NCBI GenBank assembly: GCA_963573385.1
Contig: CAUYLG010034763.1
Location: 62,001-126,000, forward strand
DNA: 64,000 nt
Reading direction: 5' to 3'
From: Cacajao melanocephalus
Lineage: Eukaryota > Chordata > Mammalia > Primates > Pitheciidae
How positions within the stretch are numbered: position 1 is the stretch's first letter; each line of letters opens with the position of its first letter. The notes beneath the pieces were generated by a model. The model worked only from the letters and a program-made list of their open reading frames with translations, was not told the DNA's origin and searched no databases. The translations under genes were made by a program, and so were the position numbers. Shown here one piece after another: positions 53,518-64,000 of this stretch.

Positions 53518-53712
53518 AGGGCATTGGTTCTTAACAGCAGCAATTTTGCTATCCAGGGGGGCATACAGTAATGTTTGGAGACATTTTGGGCTGTCACACC
53601 TTGGGGAAAGTGTTACTGGCATCTAATGGGGCAGAGTCAGGGATGCTGCTAAACATCCTACAATGCACAAGACAGACTCCACAATAAAGGGTTGTCTGGA
53701 CTCAAATGTGAG
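53518..53712 (+). mobile_element. MER20-like hAT-Charlie non-autonomous element
   Basis: The sequence order GGCATTGGTTCTTAACAGCA, GTTTGGAGACATTTTGGGCT, GGGATGCTGCTAAACATCCT, ACAATGCACAAGACAGACTC fits MER20. The family name is from memory. Confidence 0.7.
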
Positions 53713-54889
53713 AGGTGAAGAGCCCTTTTCTGTAGCCTGTGGGAGCACCACTGCTCCCTTGATCCTGAATCTCAGCCCTCATTTAAAGGTATTTGAATCA
53801 CCCTAATTAAGATTACTACCATCAGTAAAGATTTATTAAGTACTGACACATATAAACAGATACCTGCCATCTTGTATATTTTTGTTCCTTAAAACAGATG
53901 ACCGTGGTTTGGGATTCAGAGGTCAGTGGGAACAGAATCCACTGTACAGTCCAGCTACAGATGTGAGATCACACCAGCATCACCCCATGCGGGGACACCA
54001 GGCCAGGGACTGCCCTTAAGCCTTCTGGAATTTGCAAGCCCGGAGGTAAACCTGGAGGGTCCGTAGGAGCCTCTTGTCCCCCTGCTTTACCTTACAGGTG
54101 AAGAAGCTGAAGTCTGAGAGGAGTATGACTGTCTAGGGTCACAGGGCAAGTGCAGGCCTAAGAGCCCAGATCTCTGGACTGCCAGCCTAGTGCTTTTTCT
54201 ATGAGAAAGAGCCTCTGGTGATGCAAGTTTCTAAAAGGTGCCTCCTGCAGTGAGAAGTGTGTGCTAGGCATGAATGACTTGAAAGCCATTCAAATGTCCA
54301 GGTAATCAGGTGCCATTCCCCTAAGACGGACCATTGCTTGGGGAGCAAGAGCCTAATAGAAGGTTCTGGTGGGAACCTGTGGCTTACTCACCTTTAATAG
54401 AAAGATAATTGCTTGAAGATACGGTATTTACGCATTCATGGGGAACCCCCCAAGATCCAAAGGACAACATGACTTTGTAATGGAATACTTTTCCCCTCAC
54501 GCCCCAAGGAAAGGCAATACTAATAAAGAAAAAGATGAGCACCACAAATAGGGACCATTTTTCCCCATTCCTTAGGCCCCTGAGAATTATTTTCATGACA
54601 AAAAGCTGTTATTCACTTGTCCAGGGAGAACACGCCAGTGACTGGCTTATTGGGAGTGGAAATTAAAGAGCACAGGCTCAGCCAGAGAAGCAGGGTCATC
54701 TAACAAGTCACAGGGCAGGAAAATTCCCTCTGCTCCTCAATCTCCCTCCACTCACCCACCTCTGGAGACTGTTCCTGCAGCATCCACCCTCTAAGGCATT
54801 TTTATTCCCCCTCCTCAAGGAAGAACTAAATCTGCACCACTTGATGGCCTACTAGACATCTATGCCAACACCCCAATATGTAATGATTT

Positions 54890-55000
54890 TGTTTATTGGA
54901 TCACCCTTCTTCCCCTCTAGACTGTGAGATCCGTCCCTAGCTCTTGGCACAGGGACAGCCATACGGCAGGTGCCCAATAAATATTTGTTGATTGGTCAAA
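54890..55000 (+). mobile_element. L2 3' end fragment
   Basis: CTCTAGACTGTGAGATCCGT, TCTTGGCACAGGGACAGCC, then GGTGCCCAATAAATATTTGT and TGATTGG. Confidence 0.85.
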
Positions 55001-55779
55001 ACCAGAAGTCAAGAAGGAGAGGTGGTACCCTAGGGGAAAACGTGCATATGAGAGGAGAAATGGGGTATGTGTGCTGGGAAAGAAGAACTAAGTACTGTTT
55101 TCAGTACCCAATACTGATTGTACCCAAGAAGGAAGGATGCTAATATTTCCTGATCTCCTACTCTGCACAAGGCACTTATACTCACAGGCTTAGTCCTCCT
55201 GATAATGCTGTGAACAAAGTATTGTGGTCCCCGATTCACTGATAATGAAATGGCTACTCAGAGAGCTGGGATTACATGGCGCCAAAGCACAAGTTTTCCT
55301 GGTCCATCCACCAAGTTGTGTCTTGTGCCATAAACCATCTATTTTCAATGTATCAATAAAACCTGATGATGCCTACTTGGACAGGTGAGAATTTGTCCCA
55401 TGAGAGCTTCAGTCCACTGATGTTCTCATATTTAACATGGACAAGTAGCACAAGTAGCTGGTTTTGCTATCAAAGCACTAGAAGTCTATTTTCTAAGCAG
55501 ATATAAATAAATAAATAGACTTGACTTGATTTGTGAACTTAAGATTTATGAAGTGATTTATTTGGAAGGTGCTGAAAAGATACAAATAAACTACATTTTG
55601 CTAAGCACTTAATGAATTGACTTTAGTGTTTAAATTCCCTGAAATCAGGTCTATTTCAGGAAATCTAGGGCTTACCATAATCATTAACCATAGGAGGCAT
55701 TTAGCATAATGGAAATAATACAGGATGGAGCAGGGTGAGACGAGCAGGGTTGGACCACCATGCTGCCTTTTAGGAGCTG

Positions 55780-55900
55780 ATTCTCAGTTTTCTTATCTCT
55801 AAAATGGGGTAATAACATACAGCTCACTCAGGTCTATTTTGAGGACATGGAGGTGAAAGCATTTTTGTAAACTGCAAAGCATTTTTACAGTTGCAGAAAT
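55780..55900 (+). mobile_element. MIR SINE fragment
   Basis: CTCAGTTTTCTTATCTCTAA followed by AATGGGGTAATAACATACAG. Confidence 0.7.
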
Positions 55901-57787
55901 TTCAGCATTTCATCCCCACTTGTGAATCCTCAATTTCAAAGAAGCTTATTAAAGCTTATTATGTACATGGAAAAACTTAAAAATAAAAACTACCACTCTG
56001 AAGAGTGTACACTGGTCGGACCACTTCTGCACGTCAGTTTCTAAGTTCACCGTCTTTCCTTTCCCACTGCATGCTGGGGCTGAGAGGGCCTTGTAATTTG
56101 TAGCATCATTAACCAGCGTAACCGCAGATGCTACTCTGCTAGTTATGAAGGCTCAATCCTTATTAACCTCCAGCACTCAGAGACACAGGCTGGAGATCCT
56201 GCTCTTGTTGTGAGGATAATTACAGACATTTTTAGCTTTCCAGAGATTTTTTTTTAAAAGAGCAAAATATTCTGAAGAAATCTGAAACCACCATGTAGAA
56301 AATATTGTGGAAATTTAATTGAAAAAATTTCATAAAAGTTAGGAATCTATGGGGGCCTATAAAGCATCTCCGAGCTATCTTTTGGAACACTCTATCTGTA
56401 AGATGCTAATGGGTACTCCCTAGAAAGCTGTCTGCAGTCAGACGGGCCTGGAAAAGGGCTGGATGATGAGGTGAGCGCCGGCTGTGGGACTGGCAGGCGT
56501 GGACCATACTGGTATGCTCGGAGCTCTAGAAGCAGACATGGCGAGCGAAGGGTCTCAGACTTATCTGGAAACCTTTGTTCCTCAGGACATCTAGGGGACT
56601 AGCGTTTTATAGAACTTTCAGAACCTCTGCTCAAAATTGGTTTTCACACTGTGCTCAACAGGATCCCAGAGACTCCTAGAGGAGCTACAGATTGCTGGAG
56701 CTAAGGTCTCCTGTTCCCTGAAGAGCAGCTCCCCTAAAAACTTGAAAAAGTACTGCTCTAGAACAGGTGAGGACATGAAGCCTTTGAGTTGGGCCTAAAC
56801 CTTATTGTTAATCTTCAGACCACAACATTGTCACTGCTGTTCTGAGCCAAGCAGTGCAGAGCACAGAGTCACAAGATGAGGTCTCACACGGGTTCACTCC
56901 TCCTTTGACCTTGGGCAAGTTCCTCGACCTCCCCAGCCTCTCCTGCTTGGCTGTGCAATGGCCATGGTGCTCATCTTGCAGACTCCACAGGGGTCATGGT
57001 GGCACTCAGAAGAGCCTCAAGAGATGACACCTCCTGTATCCCAAACATTTTATTGTTGCTTTTATATTTCAAAATTCTCAGCTCACCATCAGTGGTAGCC
57101 ATTTGCACCCTACAGCTCTGTGTCACTCTGCTGTGCCCATGGTAACTTATGTCTCTTCATCTTGCCTTTGTCATTCCTCTTTAAAAGACTTTTGGTCTAT
57201 TTTTTTTCATCACACAAGTGATACACATTCATTGTAGAAGACTTAACAAATTTGGGACAAGAAAAAAAAGGAGAACAAAACAAGACAAAATCACCCACAA
57301 TTCCACCAGCTGGAGCTATCTTGTTAACATGAAAACATACTCCTTTTCAATTTAAGCTCATCTCAGAAATGCCTGTGAAGCTTCCTGGGTTTATTCTATG
57401 CTGTGCTGTTAAACTTACATTTACCCAAATCTCCCACTCCTTTACTTTTTTCTTTCCTACTTTTTGTTTCAAACATAATTCTAGCATATTCATCTCGGAA
57501 TTCCAACAATATGGAACAAACTGAACACAAATACAAATCCTCCTTCCCTCCTTCCACCTCATCCATCCCACTCATCTCCTGAGGAAACCACTGTTAAATG
57601 TTGTATTTACAGACATTTTCCTATTTATTTTCATACTATAGTCAGTCTTGGTGCTTAAAAACAGAAAAGATGATCTTAGATCTACTGCTTTACTTCTCAA
57701 GCCTCTTGAATCATCTTTTCCGCATGTCTGGCCTTAAAACTAAACCCAGTATTTTCCCTGAGATAACTTTCTTCAAAGTCAGGGGCA

Positions 57788-57895
57788 GCGCTGCTCAACT
57801 TTAGTGTGTATGAGCCGCTCGGAGAACTTGTTAAAAAGCACATTCTGAGTCAGTGCGGTCTGGAGTGGAGGCTGAGATTCTGCATTTCTCATTGG
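57788..57895 (+). mobile_element. hAT-Charlie (MER5A-like) relic
   Basis: CTGCTCAACTTTAGTGTGTA, GAGAACTTGTTAAAAAGCAC, then GGCTGAGATTCTGCATTTCT follow the MER5A order. Confidence 0.7.
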
Positions 57896-59439
57896 CTTAT
57901 GCTGTAGGTTCCCTGGAGCACTTTGAGGAACAAGGCTTCAGGACACTCATCCGCCCAAGGCAGGCATCCATCTCCTTCACTTACATAAACTCCATGATGA
58001 GTGCCGTTCCCATGTATCCCAGGCACCTGCATCACCAGCTGTCTTTGATTGGCCAGACTCAAGCTCAATGCACAACTCTCCCTCAAGATTTGGGGTAGCT
58101 GGTGGTATGAGTTCCCTGGAGTACTGGGTTCCCAAATAAAAGGGAACTCAGTGTTCAGGCATCTTTTGCGTGGGGCAAACATTCAGAGGTGCAGCAGACA
58201 TCATGACCATTGTACTACTCTCCTGAGAGTGTGGCATGGTACTGGACCAAAAGACAGCCAAGGGAGCAGCAGTGAGGGGCTTTAGTCTTAAGTGAGGAAA
58301 GAAGCCCAAAGAAGCACAGCAAGACGCAGACACCCAAGTTTAGCCGAAGTGGTCAAGTACTTGCAGGCAACTGAGTTGAAGCGGTGGGTGCGGCCTGAGA
58401 AGCGGAGATGGGCGAGTCAGTGTAAGAATATACACTCAAGATGCATTCTGACCAAGGACATCGGGGGTGAGGACGAGTGCAGGTAGGAAAGGGGCGACTG
58501 TATTACAGCATCATCCAGGAGAGGAGGGACAGCGTGGAGTGGTGCTGTGCACACAGGCCGGCCGCCTGCTCCTATCACCTCAAATATGGTCCCTTTAGGA
58601 GGCTCTCTTGCTGTCAGCTGCCGCACATATGAGGCAGCCCTCAACTGCATGGCCAGTTTTATACAGCGTAGTTCTTAAACCACGGCCCTTTGGCACTTTA
58701 TAGTGAACTTGGCCTTGGGTTGAGGTCCTGGGAGCAGTGCCTTAGGAGTTAACCCGATGGCCAGACTTCTCATGCATCTGGAGGGTCTAATGAAAATCTC
58801 CCTTCTACTGCTATACCCCGAGAATCAAAGAGCTAGGATTTCTGATTGGTTAGTGATCAAATAAAAAGAGCCTAGAAAAGAAATTCCTTACAGTTTTCAC
58901 AGTTAAGCACATCATATTTCATTTTCCTTCATTTTTTTAAAGCTGTGGTTACTAGAGATTAAGTCCAAACCCTTTGGGAGAATCCTTCCCTAATCGACTA
59001 CCATGTCTCAAATTTTCTTTGCTGATGTGTAAGAGACTTTTCTCCATGATTTGTCTATTAATACCATTTCTCCCCAGTAGCTGAAACCTGCCCAAGAAAG
59101 CCAGTGGACACTTATTTGCACAGTTTTCATTCAGATCCATTGGGATATCCACAGCAAAGAAAGTAACGGGCAAGGAAACGAAATATATGCATTTCTAATA
59201 AACCTTTCATGAATTTGACCTGCATGAGAATCATCAGAAAGACTTAGTTCTTTCCTAATCAAATTAGAACCAGAGTACCAGAAAATGATTCTACGGTGGA
59301 ACAGAGAGAAGGGCTTGCACTCAGAAGCAATGATTGACAGTCAGCCCTACTCTATGTGCCTTCTTTTTATGGAACATCTCCAGGGAAAGCATAACATGGA
59401 CATTTGGCCAGACCATCCTACCTAGAGGTCCTGCAAAGT

Positions 59440-59590
59440 CAGAATAGGGCAAAGGAAGTCGGAGACAACCATCACCTGGGACATCTGTTTTGTTCATCAC
59501 TGTATTCCCAACATCTAGCATAGGGCAAGCCTAGAGTAGGTGCTGTACACATTTCCCTTCCCTGAGGAAATGAATGGATACATGGATGAG
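59440..59590 (+). mobile_element. L2 3' end fragment
   Basis: CTGTTTTGTTCATCACTGTA, TTCCCAACATCTAGCATAGG, then GTAGGTGCTGTACACA and GAAATGAATGGAT. Confidence 0.75.
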
Positions 59591-61050
59591 AGCGTGATCA
59601 CCTCTAAATCAATATCTCCAGGACCTCTTATTCAGCTGCAGGTGTATAGTAATTATGTCTACTTAGATGCCTCCCAAGGTGCTTCAAACTCATCACATCT
59701 GAAATTCTAATTCATCAAGTGCCACCCACTGTCCCTGCAAACTGTTCCTTTGGGACTCTGGAATTTCAATGCCATCTTTAACTGTCTGTACTTCTCTTTC
59801 TTACCTTCTTCATCTATGAAACTCCCAGCACAAATGGAAGCTTCTCTCGCCAGTGCCTTCCTTGGACACATCTTGCCTGCCCTTCTTCACTGGCCTTCTT
59901 TCTTATTTAAAAATAGATTTGAGTTTGAGGTGATGACTTTGATTTTTGTGAACAGGGAAGGGAGGCTGAGCCACGCACACAGGCAGTTGAGTTCTCTCTG
60001 AAGGGCAGAAACTCCTTTTTTCTCTTCCACCTCATCTCATCTCATCTCTCTCTGTTGCTTTTCTAGCTGCAATAAGAACCCTATTTGGGGGACGCAGAGA
60101 AAGCCAAGACCTCTGGGCATTAACTGAATAAGTTCAAATCCTGGCTTAGGAAAAAACCATCTTAAAACTGTGTAAGAGTTTTAACTTGGCAGGTAGGTTG
60201 CAAGAAGGCTAGCCTCATAAGAAAAAAGCCAGGGAAGGGAAAACGCTTTCATAATGATTGTTCTGCTTTCAGGTGTCACAATGGAAATGAAAGGTTGGAA
60301 ACTTCTGATGAAGTCTACTGACTGCCCAAAGACCATCAAGATTACATCTATAGTGATAAAAAAAAAAAAAGTTAAATGTATTTAGCATGCTAAAGCAAGG
60401 GAGAATGTACCCTAGGGGGGCTTCAGGCACTTGGTGGTGGAGGAGGCTCATGCTGGATCATCCTAAAGAGAATGCAGAAAGTTCTCTTGGAACTTTGGGT
60501 CCTATTCTTCCTGCTTAAATAGTTGTTTGTAACTGCTTTTTAAGCCCCGTTCCCTTTGCCCAATTTTCCAGCTAGGTGAGAAACAAGCCTTAAGTCCTAT
60601 CCAGAGCAAAAAAAATGTTTTTGTGAGTTGCAGTGTCTGTGCCTGGTGCTCTGCTGAGTCATGCCTGCTTGCCCCTCAGCCTCAAAGGGATTTTGGTGTT
60701 GTGGTGACGGCAGAGTGAATGCCACTGACAGAGGATAAATCCCAGCCCCACACTTGCCATACATCAGCACAGCTGTCAGCCTCACATTCCAGAATCTTTA
60801 TTGCTCAGGAAGCTGTGAGAAGCAGAAAGAAACCAGTTTTTGGCTCTGCGGGCAAGAAGATACCTTTTGGCTTATAAACTGTGCAAATTTAGAGACGTGG
60901 ATGTCGTCACAGGAGTGAGTGTGTTGGTTCTGCACACAGTCCCTAGTAGAGGCCCTCTACAGAAAAGAACCCTCTTACCGGTGGATGGGCAGGAACCCCT
61001 CAGAGGGAGAGGCAGATAACCAAGCTTTCAATTAAGACTTCTATAACAAG

Positions 61051-61245
61051 AGCAGGGAGAACATTAGGACAAATAGCTAATGCATGCGGGGCTTAAAACC
61101 TAGATGATGGGTTGATAGGTGCAGCAAACCACCATGGCACATGTATACCTATGTAACAAACCTGTGCGTTCAGCATATGTAGTCCAGAACTTGAAGTAAA
61201 ATAAAATAAAATAAACAACAAAACAAATCAAAAAGAAAATAATAC
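61051..61245 (+). mobile_element. L1 3' tail with target-site duplication
   Basis: It contains GGTGCAGCAAACCACCATGG, CACATGTATACCTATGTAAC and AAACCTGTGCGTTC, then an A-rich tail with AAAAT repeats. The flanks CTTCTATAACAAG (61038-61050) and CTTCTATAAACAG (61246-61258) form a target-site duplication. Confidence 0.88.
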
Positions 61246-61589
61246 CTTCTATAAACAGTGGAAGAATTTAATGAAATGGATATGTATCTAAAGGATTCAA
61301 CATGGTGTCGGTCATGAAGTAAGTGCTTGGTAATATTAGTTTATATTATTCTGCTGAATTGGATTAGCAAATGAAAATTCACCTATTCACTGAATCTTTT
61401 GGAGACCTGTGCTATACTCAAAGCCAAATAAAAGAGGGAAAATGATTTAAAAAAAAAAGCGACTTCCATAAAAAGCCACCAGCCAGCTAGAGCAATCAGA
61501 ACACAACCAGTACATATCTCTATTATCTTTGCTCTCCCTCCTAACCCTGGAAGTCTTTCCTGAGGACTGAGTGCAGGCCTGTGGGAAAT

Positions 61590-61705
61590 AACTTTGTCTC
61601 TGAGCTTCAGTTTTTTAAAATCTGTAACATGGGAGTAATAATATTGACCTAAAAGAATTGTGTGCAATTGAAGAGATAAAGAATGTAAAACATAGCCTGT
61701 GAACC
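61590..61705 (+). mobile_element. MIR SINE fragment
   Basis: TCTCTGAGCTTCAGTTTTTT, AAATCTGTAACATGGGAGTA, then AATTGAAGAGATAAAGAATG. Confidence 0.7.
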
Positions 61706-62245
61706 TACAAAATGTGCTCAGCTCAGTCTCGACCAGTATTCCGCTCTCCCTCTTCCTCACTGACGGCCTTTGTCCAGCCTCTAGGAGCAGCCAGCCTCCG
61801 GCCTCCTGCCTCCTTTCTGTGGCAGCCCAGCAACCTGAGTCACACTCTGGATTCAGTCCCAGTCTACTTGGCTGAAGTCTGGTGTTTGCTGCACTTACTA
61901 TTCCAGGCACCCTGTGATTTACTTTTCTAGTGAGTTAATTGCAAAATCCATATGGAATGGAGAGAAAACACCAACCCAAGCTTGCCATGAAAAGCAGGGG
62001 AACAGAGGAAGTTTTCCATCTTGGCCAGCATAGCCTGGCAGGGAGGCAAGCGGAGAGGACGGGAGGACGATGCTGCTTTACACTCCGTAAAAGCCAAACC
62101 TGCCAAGCTCAAGGCAAATCACATGGTGTTCAGCGCCTCCTTACTTCCCCTTTGTTTTTTCTCTCATCTGATTAGACAAAAATCTAAGTTCTAGAAACAC
62201 ATTGTAGGGATAAAGCATAGGTGACGAAATCTCAGCCTACATAAG

Positions 62246-62385
62246 GAGCACCTATGAAGTTTATTTAAAATGCAGATTCCGAAGCTTCTCCCTCTAGAGT
62301 TTCATCCAATAAATCTGGGCGCAACCCCAGAACTTGCATACTGCCTATGCCCAGTGCAGGTAATCCACAGACCAGGGGTTAAGAA
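62246..62385 (+). mobile_element. hAT-Charlie (MER5A-like) relic
   Basis: AAGTTTATTTAAAATGCAGA, TCCAATAAATCTGGGCGCAA, AACTTGCATACTGCCTATGC, then ACAGACCAGGGGTTAAG. Confidence 0.65.
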
Positions 62386-62424
62386 ACGAAAATGCAAAGG
62401 AAAGGACAGTCACTTAAGAGTTAG

Positions 62425-62895
<471 letters not shown>

Positions 62896-63730
62896 ATTCC
62901 AAAAAATAAAAAATAAATGGAAGAAACAATTTTCTTTCCTGGAGAAGTTTCTTTTTAAAACTGGCCCAAGGCATCTTCGTTCTTGAACGTGAATACATTT
63001 TTGTATCTGTTTATAAGCTACAACATCCAAAGAGTGGCCTTTGGGAAGCAAGCTCTTGTTTTGAAAGCCCTTTGAAGATGAAAAGGTGTCAAATCCTCCA
63101 GAGGCTTGGTTGGTGGAAGTTAAAACAAATGTTTACTTTAATTTGGTGAGTTATAATTTATTAAAGGCCTTCGGAAAATGAAAGTACTATTTACATTGTC
63201 ACAAGGGACCTAGCAGTTTTGAATAGTTTGTAGTTAATTCATTCGTTTAAGAAACGTTTACTGAGCACCTGGGTGCCAGGCCAGATGAATAAAAGTGCCA
63301 GCCCGCTGGGGGCTCAGGGTCTGAACAATGATAGCAACTTGGTTCTGACCACAACGAGGGCTACAGAAGCCAAGAAAGCAGTGACTTCCCTCAGCCTACA
63401 GGTCTGGGCCTTAGGAAGGTGATCAGCAGGAAACGACTCCATTTTGAAAGCACCCAGATTTATACACAATAGATCTGGTACCAATAGATGTGTAATTTAA
63501 AATCCCTGGAGGAAAGAACTACTTTCCCCAGAGGTTACCCCCACACCTTTAATTTCTTAGACACTCAGGAAGGATAGGCAGACTCTCCTCTAAGCTTTCA
63601 GGCCCTACAATTCAAGTGCTTCATAGAGGTTCCACAGGTACGTAAGACTCAACTATGTCCATCACTCAGCTTATTATTTCTCTCTACAAGCATGCTCCAG
63701 TATTTCCTTGCTGCATCCACACAGTTACCC

Positions 63731-64000
63731 TGCTATGGCCTACATGTTTGTGTCCCCAACAAATTCATATGCTAATTCCTAAACCCCAAACGTGATGGTA
63801 TTAAGAAGGTGGGGCCTTTGGGAGGTGATTAGCTCAAGAGGGCTCTTCTGTTATGAATGGGATTAGTGCCCTTACAAAGGAGGCTCCAGGGAACTTGTTC
63901 TCTCCTTCTACCACATGAGGACACAGAAGGCACCATCTGTGAAGCAGAGTACAAGCCCTTACCAGACACTGAATCTGTTGGTGCCTTGATCTGGGACTTC
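63731..64000 (+). mobile_element. MaLR LTR (MST/MLT1-like), cut by the window edge
   Basis: It starts TGCTATGGCCTACATGTTTG and runs through GATGGTATTAAGAAGGTGGG, ATGAATGGGATTAGTGCCCT and CACATGAGGACACAGAAGGC to GCCTTGATCTGGGACTTC at the last base. It has no coding part. Confidence 0.88.

Overview
The window is primate, human-like nuclear DNA, read antisense to its one recognisable protein gene. Seven Alu copies (AluJ, AluS and AluSc types), L1, MIR and L2 relics, MaLR LTRs and compact exons separated by kilobase introns support this. I cannot tell human from a close relative by eye.

Eight coding exons of one gene lie on the minus strand between 37661 (5'-most) and 5624 (3'-most). They splice with GT-AG borders at every junction and keep one open frame of 1946 nt (648 codons plus 2 nt). 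The protein matches SIPA1L2 (SPAR2), a Rap GTPase-activating protein. The window holds the catalytic part of the RapGAP domain with the asparagine thumb, the PDZ domain, and a long Ser-rich region with a DSGIDT phosphodegron-like motif. The first coding exons should lie above 64000 and the 3' exons below position 1; I found neither here. I prefer SIPA1L2 over SIPA1L1 and SIPA1L3 because the segment after the PDZ domain diverges strongly in those paralogues.

Layout: 1-5623 is 3' intron. 5624-12297 holds five clustered exons for the Ser-rich linker. 12298-27256 is a 15 kb intron with a complex local duplication and an L1 with a possible 3' transduction. 27257-27531 is the PDZ exon. 31499-32075 and 37504-37661 are the RapGAP exons. 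37662-64000 has no coding exon that I could find and is probably one long upstream intron. It holds an RPS29 processed pseudogene at 37732-38028, Alus, L1 tails, many MIR and L2 relics, hAT-type relics and several microsatellites.

I see no undescribed gene system. The observations most worth checking are a duplicated block in which one half was inverted (19704-21603), a candidate L1 3' transduction (about 22453-22491), a G-quadruplex tract (6671-6703), a NAGNAG acceptor with a weak donor on the 84-nt exon, and inverted repeats flanking a frame-neutral pair of RapGAP exons.
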